From Chloroflexota bacterium (lineage in GTDB: Bacteria; Chloroflexota; Anaerolineae; UBA2200), in contig JAUWJD010000027.1 of assembly GCA_030607875.1 (NCBI GenBank), positions 1-47,528 of the forward strand: a stretch of 47,528 nt of DNA, given 5' to 3'. The translations under genes were made by a program, and so were the position numbers. The notes below the pieces were generated by a model. It was not told where the DNA came from, ran no database searches, and was given only the letters and a program-made list of their open reading frames with translations. Positions 24,804 to 31,983 of the stretch are shown here, piece by piece (within the stretch, counting starts at the first letter, position 1; the number at the start of each line of letters is the position of its first letter).

Positions 24804-25801
24804 TTTTCCTTCTGCCGCGCAAGTAGGGCTGCCGCTTGGATGGCCACCAACATGCTGCGGGAATTGGCCATTCCCTTCCAAGCAATGTCGAAAGCCGTGC
24901 CGTGATCCACCGAGGTGCGCAGGATGGGCAGGCCCAGGGTCACGGTATAGCTTCCCTGGAAATCGTACACTTTTATCGGAATGTGTCCCTGGTCGTGGTA
25001 CATGGCCACCACCGCATCGAACTCGCCATCGATGGCGCGGAAGAAGATGGAATCGCCGGGAAAAGGCCCCTGCGCGTTGATGCCCATCTTACGCGCCTTT
25101 TCCACCGCTGGCGCGATTTCCTCTATCTCCTCGCGCCCCAGCAGCCCACCCTCCCCACCATGCGGGTTCAGCGCCGCCACTCCCAGGCGAGCTTGCTCGA
25201 TCCCGAATTGGCGCAAGCCTTTTGCGGTGACCAGAATGGTTTCCAGGACACGATCCCTGGTAATGAGATCAGACACTGCCCCCAGGGGGACATGCCTGGT
25301 AACGTGTGTCACTCTCAAAGGGCCAGAGGCGAGCATGGTAGTGAGACGGGTGGTATGGGTGAGGTCAGCCAGGATCTCAGTATGCCCGATGTAGTGATAT
25401 CCTCCCAGGTTGATGGCCTCCTTGTTGATGGGGCCGGTAACCATGGCGTCCATCTCCCCTGCCTGGACAAGTTGCACGGCCTGGATCACGTATTCTACCG
25501 CCGCTTTCCCGGCCATCGCCGAGATCTTCCCTGTCTCCAGCCTGCCCAGCTCGACGTTGGCCAGATCGAGCACATCCATCGTCCCAAACTCAAAGCGAGC
25601 ATCGTTCACCCTGGCAACGGGCCGCACGATGAGCGGTGTCTCCAGCATCTCATTGGCCCTGGCCAACACCGCAGCGTCGCCGACCACCAGGGGGCGGCAT
25701 ACACTGTAGATACCCAGCTCGGTCAACGCCTTGACCGTGACCTCGGGCCCCACCCCGGCCGGATCGCCCATAGTGACGCCAACAAGGGGCTTGCTAGGCA
25801 T
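24800..25801 (-). CDS. pdxA: 4-hydroxythreonine-4-phosphate dehydrogenase family protein (PdxA/PdxA2)
   Basis: NAD-dependent, metal-requiring oxidative decarboxylase of about 333 residues. Family blocks: TMGDPAGVGPE at the N-terminus, GYHYIGHTEILAD, the metal/catalytic His in TRHVPLG and in MYHDQGHIPIK, LNPHGGEGG, and the C-terminal GTAFDIAWKGMAN. PdxA makes the precursor of the pyridoxal ring; the close paralogue PdxA2 oxidises phospho-D-threonate or -erythronate in sugar-acid catabolism. No other vitamin B6 gene and no DUF1537 kinase was recognised here, so the choice stays open. ATG 25801 is preferred (GGAGG 5 nt upstream) over ATG 25816. Confidence 0.9.
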   Translation of the reverse strand: MPSKPLVGVTMGDPAGVGPEVTVKALTELGIYSVCRPLVVGDAAVLARANEMLETPLIVRPVARVNDARFEFGTMDVLDLANVELGRLETGKISAMAGKAAVEYVIQAVQLVQAGEMDAMVTGPINKEAINLGGYHYIGHTEILADLTHTTRLTTMLASGPLRVTHVTRHVPLGAVSDLITRDRVLETILVTAKGLRQFGIEQARLGVAALNPHGGEGGLLGREEIEEIAPAVEKARKMGINAQGPFPGDSIFFRAIDGEFDAVVAMYHDQGHIPIKVYDFQGSYTVTLGLPILRTSVDHGTAFDIAWKGMANSRSMLVAIQAAALLARQKEK

Positions 25802-25825
25802 GTCCTCCTCCGGCATGATGTTCTC

Positions 25826-25981
25826 TCAGCGCCTCCGATCCACCACATATTCGGCCAGTGAGCACAGTACCTGACGTGCAGCATTGGCGGGCCAGGCCGC
25901 CAGTGCCTCCTGGCTTCGCCCAATGCCCGTCCCCGGCTTGTCCACCAGAGCCATCAACTGAGATGCTGCTTCCCAAACAAC
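25826..25981 (-). pseudogene. Remnant of a polyprenyl-synthetase C-terminus (tentative)
   Basis: A frame ends at 25826 with LAEYVVDRRR, preceded by ALAAWPANAARQVLCS. This resembles the last helix of trans-prenyl diphosphate synthases, where A-L-x-x-L/W-P-x-x-x-A-x-x-x-L-x-x-L-A-x-Y-V-V-x-R-x-R is common. None of the DDxxD motifs is upstream in any frame, so at most about 45 residues remain. It lies 24 bp before pdxA. Nothing else was recognised from 25982 to 26231; a further short minus-strand frame stops at 26102. Confidence 0.35.
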
Positions 25982-26231
25982 TGTGCTACGAAGTGATGAA
26001 GCAAGGCGTCTCTTTTGGTTCCCGGCATCGTTTGGCTTGGCCGGCCTGATCGGGCAGCGATTGGTCCGCACCATCGTCACGCAGTGGGAACAATCAGGCT
26101 CCTAGAGAGCCGCCACGGATGTGCCAGCATCCTGGACGTCAGCAGGCTCACCCACGCCGTTGGCGAGTAGTATAACGGATGATCCGTGCTCGGCCAACTC
26201 CAGAGTAGGCAAGCCAAACGTCCCCAAGCCC

Positions 26232-26720
26232 TCACCCTTCTCGCAGCAAGGCCAGTACTTCTGGGAGCAGCGCCTGAGTAGTCGCCAGGCTCTCGCTCCC
26301 GTGGATGGTTGGATTGCCCTGCCAATGGCCGAAGTAGCCGCAAGCCTCCTGCAGAATGGGTGGAAAAGGCGCGCAGTCCCATGGTTCCATGTGGGGCTCC
26401 AGGCCGATCAGCACCGCATAGAAGGGCACGCCACGGACAAAAGCGCTGGTGCCGTCAACGGGGTCCACATACCAGCAGTGGCTGGCCCCCTCAGCTCCTG
26501 TCCTGCCGTACTCCTCGCCAGCGATGGCGTGATGCGGGTACCGCTTCTCAATTCGGCTGCGGATCAACTCTTCGCCAAGGCGGTCAGCGACGGTCACCAG
26601 AGTGTCATCCGCCGTGAGATCAGGCCTCACCCCAGTCCGAAAGTACCTCAGGGTGAGCCGGCCAGCCCGGTAGGCGGTTTAGATCGCAAAGTCCAGATAG
26701 TTGCGCAGGGATTCAGGCAT
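26232..26720 (-). pseudogene. Inositol-monophosphatase-family (histidinol-phosphatase-like) pseudogene
   Basis: The gene starts with GGAGG and ATG 26720 and the expected N-terminus MPESLRNYLDFAI, but TAA follows at 26681-26679, in place of the usual Glu/Gln codon. The frame then continues as TAYRAGRLTLRYFRTGVRPDLTADDTLVT, with metal motifs GEEYG and DPVDGTSAF (residues split here for brevity). After YAVLIGLE the sequence jumps to HMEPWDCAP, the C-terminal metal block, so roughly 80-100 residues between them are missing compared with the 260-residue family. Both a nonsense codon and an internal deletion are present; the gene is dead. The class would have dephosphorylated histidinol phosphate or inositol phosphate. 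Confidence 0.8.
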
Positions 26721-26837
26721 TGGAAACCTCCACAGGAACACTGGAACAGGTTCCGTTGTCCCCAGAGTCCCGGTCCGGCAAATCGAAGGAGCAATACGAT
26801 ACTGCCCCCGGCACAAATGCGCGTCGGCACAGTCCAC

Positions 26838-27611
26838 TCACAGTAGCTGTGCCAGCCACTCCAGAACGCCCAACAGGTGGGCCGCCGAAACTACGACGAT
26901 GCCGACCAAGACCCGGCGTACCCAAACCACCCCTTGCTCTACTGCGAACCGCGCCCCGACCCATGCCCCCAACATATTTCCCACGGCCAAGACCAGCCCC
27001 TCCCGCCACTGCACCTGGCCATTCAAGACAAAGACTGCCAGTGCAGCGAGCGTAAAACAGAGTACAATGGTCACCTTGACTGCATTGGCCCGCACCAGGT
27101 CGTAGCCAAAACCCAATACAAGACCAGCCAGAAGCCAGATGCCCACGCCGACCTGGACAAACCCACCGTAGATGCCGATGACGAAAAAGAGCAGCCATTG
27201 CATGACTGTCGGCCAGCCCAGCATGCGCTCCAGCGTTCCGCGGAGCCAGCGCCGGGGACGCAACAGAACAACCACCAGCATTAAGAGCATCACCACGCCG
27301 ATGCTGCGGCGCAGCAGCTCTTCATTCAGGACCAGCGAAATCTGCGCACCCAGCAGCGAACCCAGAAAGGCTGGGATGCTGAGGATCACTGCCCCGCGTG
27401 CATCGAGCACCTCACGCCGTCGAAAGCCTTCTACTGCCACCACGTTCTGCAATAAGATCGCCACACGGTTGGTGCCATTGGCAACGCTCGCTGGCAAGCC
27501 CATGAAGATAAGCACAGGCAGCGTTACTGCTGACCCGCTGCCGGCCAACGTGTTGATAAAACCAGCTATGAACCCTGCGCCCACCAGCAAGGGGTAGAAA
27601 TGCCAACTCAT
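26838..27611 (-). CDS. TSUP-family membrane permease (TauE/SafE)
   Basis: 257-residue membrane protein with about eight hydrophobic helices. GFIAGFINTLAGSGSAVTLP is the characteristic TauE/SafE opening, and FVIGIYGGFVQVGVGI is its second internal repeat. Known members export sulfite, sulfoacetate or related anions, and others have no known substrate. ATG 27611 fits the family start; AAGGAG lies 11 nt upstream, a long spacing. A GTG eight codons upstream lies at the predicted transcription start. The promoter at 27644-27671 and repeat copy C lie upstream. No sulfur-metabolism gene was recognised next to it. Confidence 0.88.
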   Translation of the reverse strand: MSWHFYPLLVGAGFIAGFINTLAGSGSAVTLPVLIFMGLPASVANGTNRVAILLQNVVAVEGFRRREVLDARGAVILSIPAFLGSLLGAQISLVLNEELLRRSIGVVMLLMLVVVLLRPRRWLRGTLERMLGWPTVMQWLLFFVIGIYGGFVQVGVGIWLLAGLVLGFGYDLVRANAVKVTIVLCFTLAALAVFVLNGQVQWREGLVLAVGNMLGAWVGARFAVEQGVVWVRRVLVGIVVVSAAHLLGVLEWLAQLL

Positions 27612-27643
27612 AGCCCCGGTATCTCCTTCCGTCACTTTGGCCC

Positions 27644-27671
27644 ATTATAGGCCATTCTGCACATCCTACAA
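27644..27671 (-). promoter_or_regulatory. Promoter of the TSUP permease gene
   Basis: Minus-strand TTGTAG (27671-27666), 16-bp spacer, TATAAT (27649-27644). The -10 is perfect, the -35 weak. Confidence 0.6.
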
Positions 27672-27758
27672 GCGCCAACCGCATTAGGTTGCCAGGATGT
27701 GCGAATCAGTGATCGTGGGTCAAGCGCTGTTGCGCGCGCAGGCGGTTTGTGGGGCACC

Positions 27759-27866
27759 TACTGCTTCATGCATCAACAGTTCGTGCTCTGCACGCCCTGG
27801 CTGTGCATGTGCTCTGCATGCCCCGTGGGAACCTGCGGGCGCCCTTCGGCTGTTGACGCAGTACCC
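27759..27866 (+). repeat. Palindromic element, copy C (divergent interior)
   Basis: Left end TACTGCTTCATGCATCA, right end TGACGCAGTACCC, both as in the other copies. The inner stem is CAACAG/CTGTTG and the roughly 65-bp interior shares nothing with copies A, B and D; it contains GTGCTCTGCA twice-like segments and GGGCGCCC. It lies 148 bp upstream of the TSUP permease start. Confidence 0.7.
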
Positions 27867-27952
27867 AACAACTTATTTTTTCTGCTGGGCCAAGTGTCGC
27901 GCGAACTGCAAGAGCGGATAGCTTTGGATTCAGCTCGTTTGATCAATGCACA

Positions 27953-27985
27953 AAGGCCAGAGGAGGTAGCCCCTCTGGCCTTCTT
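27953..27985. terminator. Bidirectional terminator-like hairpin
   Basis: AAGGCCAGAGG (27953-27963) pairs with CCTCTGGCCTT (27972-27982), followed by CTT. The DUF4405 gene on the minus strand ends 180 bp away and could use it. The remaining sequence of 27672-28165 shows no gene I can support. Confidence 0.55.
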
Positions 27986-28165
27986 ACCGTCACACTGCGT
28001 GTCTCACGAAACCAGAATCTGCGAAACTCGACGCGCGCTGGCGTTCCGTTGCTGCCCAGCGGCCGAAACGTCCCCGCCCAGACCAGACTGGAACTCTGTT
28101 CGTGTTACGCAGGACATGGTCGCTGCTGCAAGCCTCTCCTACATTCACTGGCGCTCACAGTTATG

Positions 28166-28513
28166 TTATCTCCTGTCCAGCCCCTGTTCCACCTCTACCA
28201 GGACAGGGCAAGATCGTTGCGACGCCTTTCTCATGCCCAGGTGCAGGGTCTTTTTGACCATGCACACAATCCACTTCCAGTGCAGCGCGATGTGCAGGCC
28301 CATACCAGCCACCAGCAGGAAGCTGCTCCAGGTGTGCAAGTCGCTCCAGGCGTGGTGATCCAGGAAAAGGATCTCCTGCCCGTAGGAGGGATTTCGCCCG
28401 CCCTGGTAGCCCCCCGGGACGAGGAACAAGATGATGCCGCTCAAGGCCGACAGGACGAACGCTGCGGCGATGACCGAGTCAACAGCCAAGTTGGTTTTCG
28501 CTTTCTTCGACAT
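28166..28513 (-). CDS. DUF4405-type small membrane protein, cytochrome-b-like
   Basis: 115 residues with two hydrophobic helices (about 10-32 and 62-82). The spacing of histidines, DHHAWSDLHTWSSF (about 52-65) and GLHIALHWKW (about 71-80), matches DUF4405/DUF4405-like membrane proteins in which paired His probably bind heme b or a quinone-site cofactor. The function of the family is not established. AAGGAG precedes ATG 28513 with 6-nt spacing. The C-terminal 30 residues are basic and cytoplasmic by the positive-inside rule. It is transcribed away from the radical SAM gene. Confidence 0.7.
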   Translation of the reverse strand: MSKKAKTNLAVDSVIAAAFVLSALSGIILFLVPGGYQGGRNPSYGQEILFLDHHAWSDLHTWSSFLLVAGMGLHIALHWKWIVCMVKKTLHLGMRKASQRSCPVLVEVEQGLDRR

Positions 28514-28634
28514 TGGATTCTCCTTACCTTTCGTTGAAATGTGTCAAGATCATAACACAAAGTTGTGGAGAGATCGTGGAGAAGCCTTGCAGGAAATGTA
28601 AAAGGTTCGGAATGGGAACACACTTGGAGGAAGC

Positions 28635-28670
28635 AGACCTTTGGGGTCTGTTTAGAGACCCCAAAGGTCT
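28635..28670. repeat. Dispersed palindrome, CCCCAAAGG family (upstream copy)
   Basis: AGACCTTTGGGGTCT, loop GTTTAG, AGACCCCAAAGGTCT: a perfect 15-bp stem. Unlike the copies at 23494 and 39662 it lies upstream of a gene, directly before the radical SAM promoter. Confidence 0.8.
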
Positions 28671-28677
28671 TGCCTCA

Positions 28678-28706
28678 TTTGCTTCCTGCGGCTTTCGTGG
28701 TATCAT
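28678..28706 (+). promoter_or_regulatory. Promoter of the radical SAM gene
   Basis: TATCAT (28701-28706) with TTTGCT (28678-28683) 17 bp upstream; the -35 is poor. The leader would be about 30 nt. Confidence 0.45.
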
Positions 28707-28741
28707 ATGCCACTGCTCAGACCCACTCGGAGGTACCCCTG

Positions 28742-29578
28742 TTGGACCTACACCACAAGCAATCCGCTGTTTTGGAGGAGATCAAACGTCTTCAATCCCA
28801 GCTACCGGGCCTCTGCTTCCACAAGCCCCATCAGGCCGTAAGCACAGGCCCTCTCATCGCTGGCTGCGAGATCTGCGTACGCAAGGGCTACATGTCCTTT
28901 CAAATCGGCTTTGCCTGCAACGCGAGCTGCCGATTCTGCTTCCTGGAAACCCGTGCACCGGATTCGCCCGATGAAGACGAACCGTACCACCGCAAGGCTC
29001 TTCTGAAGAGGTTCCACCGCCACAAAGCTGAACTTGAGGGTGTCGCTTTGACAGGAGGCGAACCCTTGCTGTACCTGCCAGAGCTGGAAGCCTGCGTGTC
29101 GGAAATGAGCGCGGCGAAACCTACCCTGCACTTCTGGCTGTACACGAACGGCATCTTGGCCGACAAAGAGCACCTCCAGGCTGTACGAGACCTGGGCGTC
29201 CGGGAGATACGCTTCAACCTGGCGGCAACTGACTACAGCAACAGAGTCCTGAAAAACCTCACACAGGCCAGAGACTTGTTCGAGTATGTAGCAGTAGAAG
29301 TACCCACGTACCCGAAGCAGAAAGATGCCTTGATGAGTTGTCTTCCAGAACTCGATGGCATAGGGATCAACCAACTGAACCTGCAAGAACTGTGGATCAC
29401 CGATGCCAACGTGCAGCATCTGGACGGCGAAGCGTACCAAACAGGCGTATTCCTCACCAAAAAGTTCTTCTTGTGTGGAAGCAGGCGAATGACCTACGAA
29501 ATCATGGAGCACTGCATTGCTGAGGGATACTCATTCACGGTCAACGACTGCACTGCCAGCCAGTTTGGCAAGGGTTGA
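28742..29578 (+). CDS. Radical SAM protein with extra cysteines
   Basis: About 278 residues. The [4Fe-4S]/SAM motif is CNASCRFC (CX3CX2C), preceded by GFACN and followed by the GGE motif in TGGEPLLY. Just before the cluster motif is GCEICVRKG, a Cys pair found in a group of uncharacterised radical SAM proteins. The C-terminus carries further Cys (FLCGSRR, EHCIAEG, NDCTASQ), which could hold an auxiliary iron-sulfur cluster. No substrate or peptide partner is evident. TTG 28742 is chosen because CGGAGGT lies about 7 nt upstream and the promoter precedes it; a longer frame from 28565 would translate the palindrome at 28635 and is rejected. The GIY-YIG gene follows 42 nt downstream. Confidence 0.8.
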   Translation: MDLHHKQSAVLEEIKRLQSQLPGLCFHKPHQAVSTGPLIAGCEICVRKGYMSFQIGFACNASCRFCFLETRAPDSPDEDEPYHRKALLKRFHRHKAELEGVALTGGEPLLYLPELEACVSEMSAAKPTLHFWLYTNGILADKEHLQAVRDLGVREIRFNLAATDYSNRVLKNLTQARDLFEYVAVEVPTYPKQKDALMSCLPELDGIGINQLNLQELWITDANVQHLDGEAYQTGVFLTKKFFLCGSRRMTYEIMEHCIAEGYSFTVNDCTASQFGKG

Positions 29579-29620
29579 TATGCCAACGCCCTTCAAGCCT
29601 TCAACCACAATGCCACGCTC

Positions 29621-29881
29621 ATGAGCGCGGGAACCAGAACCTGGTACATCTATCTGCTCGAATGTGCCGATGGCACACTCTACACTGGCATAACCCTGGA
29701 TCCGGAGCGTCGTTTGCAGCAGCATAATGCGGGTCGTGGTGCGCGCTATACGCGTGCGCGTCTGCCGGCACGCCTCGTGGGCAGCGTAGCCGTAGGGAGC
29801 AGGGCCGAAGCCATGCGCACGGAGAAGCGTGTCAAGAGCTGGCGGCCCAAGCGCAAGCGCGCCTTCTTCACCAGATCTTGA
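29621..29881 (+). CDS. GIY-YIG domain protein (YhbQ/UPF0213-like)
   Basis: 86 residues forming a stand-alone GIY-YIG nuclease domain: [18 protein letters not shown] gives the YIY-x-LYTG pair, then Arg in [12 protein letters not shown] and Glu in [10 protein letters not shown], the catalytic set. Such small proteins are widespread; E. coli YhbQ has been linked to DNA repair, but the biological role is generally unclear. The C-terminus is basic. It may be co-transcribed with the radical SAM gene. The start ATG has no strong ribosome site; the domain begins five residues later. Confidence 0.88.
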   Translation: MSAGTRTWYIYLLECADGTLYTGITLDPERRLQQHNAGRGARYTRARLPARLVGSVAVGSRAEAMRTEKRVKSWRPKRKRAFFTRS

Positions 29882-29971
29882 CAGCGCGCAACAGTATACG
29901 ACAAAAGAGAGAGGAACGCTCCAAACCGCGATCCCCTCTCCTGTCTTGGCGCCGAACTTACGTTTGACGTC

Positions 29972-30427
29972 TTACTTCGCCACTTTGACCTTGATGGTCT
30001 TGGGCTTGGCCTCTTCCGCCTTGGCGACGGTCAGATGCAGCACTCCGTTCTTGAACACCGCATCCGTCTTGTCAGGCTGCACCTTCGTGGGCATCGCAAT
30101 GGTGCGTTCAAACGAGCCATACCATAGCTCATTCGAGTACCAGCACCATTCCTTGCTCTCCTCACGCTCCACATCGCTTGGGAATCGGCCGCGAATGGTC
30201 AGCACCTCGCCGGTAATGGAAATATCCAGGTCATCAGCTTCCAGACCGGGCACACGCGCGACAACGTGCAGTACATCCTCGTCTTCCCAGACATCAACGG
30301 GCAACCGCACAGTCTCCCCACGACGCGCCCTCCGCGATGGTCGCACATAGCTCTCTTGGAACAGCCGATCCATCGCGTCGCGCAGGCTCAGCATATCCTC
30401 GAATGGATGCCATCGTACAGTAGACAT
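29972..30427 (-). CDS. Small heat-shock protein (Hsp20) 1
   Basis: 151-residue ATP-independent chaperone. The alpha-crystallin domain spans about 40-140: LPVDVWEDEDVLHVVARVPGL, the FERTIAMP strand, KNGVLHLTVAK with the G-V-L motif, and the C-terminal tail KPKTIKVKV, which contains the I-x-V anchor. An insertion with an unusual EWCWYSNELWYGS stretch (about 105-117) distinguishes it from the second copy. RBS AAGGAGG lies 6 nt before ATG 30427. Expression is predicted from the phased-repeat promoter at 30469-30523. Confidence 0.95.
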   Translation of the reverse strand: MSTVRWHPFEDMLSLRDAMDRLFQESYVRPSRRARRGETVRLPVDVWEDEDVLHVVARVPGLEADDLDISITGEVLTIRGRFPSDVEREESKEWCWYSNELWYGSFERTIAMPTKVQPDKTDAVFKNGVLHLTVAKAEEAKPKTIKVKVAK

Positions 30428-30468
30428 TGCACACCTCCTTAAGGGATTCGTTTCATTCTATCGCTCCT

Positions 30469-30523
30469 ATAATACCGTGGGTGTGTTAGATTAACATTAG
30501 CACAGTGTTAGACCTGTGTTAGA
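30469..30523 (-). promoter_or_regulatory. Phased-repeat promoter 1 (hsp20-1)
   Basis: Minus strand: TCTAACA (30523-30517), TCTAACA (30512-30506), GCTAATG (30501-30495), TCTAACA (30490-30484), each 11 bp apart, then 9 bp and the -10 TATTAT (30474-30469). There is no -35; the last box takes its place. Same layout as the promoters at 30620 and 31885. Confidence 0.8.
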
Positions 30524-30619
30524 GTTCATGCTGTTTTCGGCGGCTGGCAGGGCAGTGGTTCAGCGACACGACCTATCGAGGAAGCATATGGCAGATGCCA
30601 GCCCATAAGCACTGAAGTT

Positions 30620-30674
30620 TCTAATACAACTCTAGCACTAATCATGCACCTATCTAACAAAAACCACGTATAAT
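30620..30674 (+). promoter_or_regulatory. Phased-repeat promoter 2 (Cys-rich protein and protease)
   Basis: TCTAATA (30620), TCTAGCA (30631), TCATGCA (30642), TCTAACA (30653), spaced exactly 11 bp, then 9 bp and TATAAT (30669-30674). It is back to back with promoter 1 in the 294-bp gap between hsp20-1 and the gene at 30722. Confidence 0.8.
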
Positions 30675-30721
30675 ATACAACGACAAATCCCTGCTTCGTA
30701 TCACTGTGCACATGTGGCAAT

Positions 30722-30994
30722 ATGACACTGAAACCCGTCTGTGAGAATTGTGGCATTCCTATAACCTGGCAACCGACCGTTGTCGACGGTCACACCTACT
30801 GCTGCCTCGGCTGCGCAATGGGTGGTCCGTGCACCTGCGACTACTCGAATTTGCCATCTCCGGAAGAGTGCCGTGCCATTGTCCGTGCTACAAGTACCAT
30901 TGTCCTCGGCCCGCCAAAGCGCGGCCCCGAATCGTCTGGACAGGCTCAATGCCACCGCACGGGCAGACAAAGGCCACGACCCGTGCGGCCTTGA
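30722..30994 (+). CDS. Small Cys-rich, probably zinc-binding protein
   Basis: 90 residues. The first 40 hold three cysteine groups: CENC, CCLGC and CTC with GGPCTCDY, suggesting one or two treble-clef or rubredoxin-like zinc sites. The rest is basic and Pro-rich and may be disordered. I do not recognise a named family. It is preceded by phased-repeat promoter 2 with a leader of about 40 nt, and followed 38 nt later by the membrane protease gene, so the two are probably one heat/stress-inducible operon. ATG 30722 has no clear Shine-Dalgarno. Confidence 0.75.
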   Translation: MTLKPVCENCGIPITWQPTVVDGHTYCCLGCAMGGPCTCDYSNLPSPEECRAIVRATSTIVLGPPKRGPESSGQAQCHRTGRQRPRPVRP

Positions 30995-31032
30995 CTTTGA
31001 ATTCACTGCCATCCTTGTGAGAAGGGAGAAGA

Positions 31033-31731
31033 ATGTTTTTCTGGAATCCAACGTACTTCCTCTTTGCGCTGCCAGCGTTGTTGCTGGCCCTGTGGGCACA
31101 AGGCCGCGTTCGTTCGGCATATAGCAAGTACCTGCGTGTGCCCAATAGTCGCGGCATCACTGGCCTGCAGGCCGCAGAGCACCTGCTCAGGGCCCGCGGT
31201 CTAGGACACGTCTCTGTCGAAGGCACGAGGGGCGACCTCACCGATCACTACGACCCGCGCAGCAAGACCCTGCGCCTGTCGCAACGCATCGCCCGGAGCA
31301 ATTCTGTGGCTGCGTTGAGCATCGTTGCCCACGAGGTGGGCCATGCCGTGCAGGATCATACCAACTACGGCCCTCTGAAACTGCGCTCAGGGATCGTGCC
31401 TATGGTGCAGATCAGCGCTGCTGTAGGGCCGATCATCTTCCTCGTGGGCCTAACAATGCAATCCATGGGCCTGGCCTGGATGGGTTTGATCCTGTTCTCG
31501 GCCAGCGCCGTTTTTGCCTTGCTGACACTGCCAGTGGAGAAGGACGCTAGCAAACGGGCCCTTCAAATGCTGACCAGCAACGGCCTGATTGTGAGCCGAG
31601 AAGAAGAAGCAGGTGCCCGGCGAGTATTGGATGCCGCCGCCTGGACTTATGTAGCAGCCCTGGTGCAGGTGATCTCAACGTTGCTCTACTACGTCTTCCT
31701 ACTCACAGGCTTCTCCCGTCGCCGCGACTAG
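31033..31731 (+). CDS. YugP-family membrane zinc metallopeptidase
   Basis: 232-residue integral membrane protease of the DUF2070-like/YugP (Zn_peptidase_2) family. Zinc motif HEVGH in IVAHEVGHAVQD (about 97-108), N-terminal anchor helix (about 3-22), two central hydrophobic helices after the HExxH (about 118-165) and one near the C-terminus (about 200-222). The third zinc ligand is probably Glu in PVEKDAS. The family is thought to degrade damaged membrane proteins, like HtpX; this is not well tested. RBS AAGGGAG 7 nt before the ATG. It lies in the stress island between two Hsp20 genes, consistent with a heat or membrane-damage role. Confidence 0.88.
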   Translation: MFFWNPTYFLFALPALLLALWAQGRVRSAYSKYLRVPNSRGITGLQAAEHLLRARGLGHVSVEGTRGDLTDHYDPRSKTLRLSQRIARSNSVAALSIVAHEVGHAVQDHTNYGPLKLRSGIVPMVQISAAVGPIIFLVGLTMQSMGLAWMGLILFSASAVFALLTLPVEKDASKRALQMLTSNGLIVSREEEAGARRVLDAAAWTYVAALVQVISTLLYYVFLLTGFSRRRD

Positions 31732-31884
31732 GGCCGTTCTCGGGCAACAGTAGGCACTTGAGTCAGGAGTGGCGCAGAGCAATCACTGCTGAGCCATGCA
31801 GGAATCCCGCTTCTGCTCTACGTTGGGCGGTGCAACTGCTATTGTCTCCGGCACCAGAAGCACTTGTGGTACTGGCAGCCGATT

Positions 31885-31939
31885 TCCAACACAACTCTAA
31901 CAATGCTCTTATGCAATTCTAACATACCTTTGCTAAGCT
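31885..31939 (+). promoter_or_regulatory. Phased-repeat promoter 3 (hsp20-2)
   Basis: TCCAACA (31885), TCTAACA (31896), TCTTATG (31907), TCTAACA (31918), 11 bp apart, then 9 bp and a weak -10 TAAGCT (31934-31939), about 45 bp before the start codon. Same layout as promoters 1 and 2. Confidence 0.75.
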
Positions 31940-31983
31940 ATGAACGAATCGAGATGTAGAGCTAGTGAAAGTGGAGGTGAAAC

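Noticed and set aside
24836..25861. Plus-strand frame of 341 codons opposite pdxA
   Set aside because: The minus strand encodes a full PdxA with all catalytic blocks.
26102..26240. Minus-strand frame ending VGEPADVQDAGTSVAAL before TAG 26104-26102
   Set aside because: It reads like a protein end, but no family was recognised and it overlaps the end of the phosphatase pseudogene in another frame; too little for a call.
30428..30721. CIRCE or HAIR heat-shock operator
   Set aside because: TTAGCAC and GTGTTAG strings look similar at first sight, but no TTAGCACTC-N9-GAGTGCTAA or CTTGAGT-N7-ACTCAAG inverted repeat exists; the pattern is direct and 11-bp phased.
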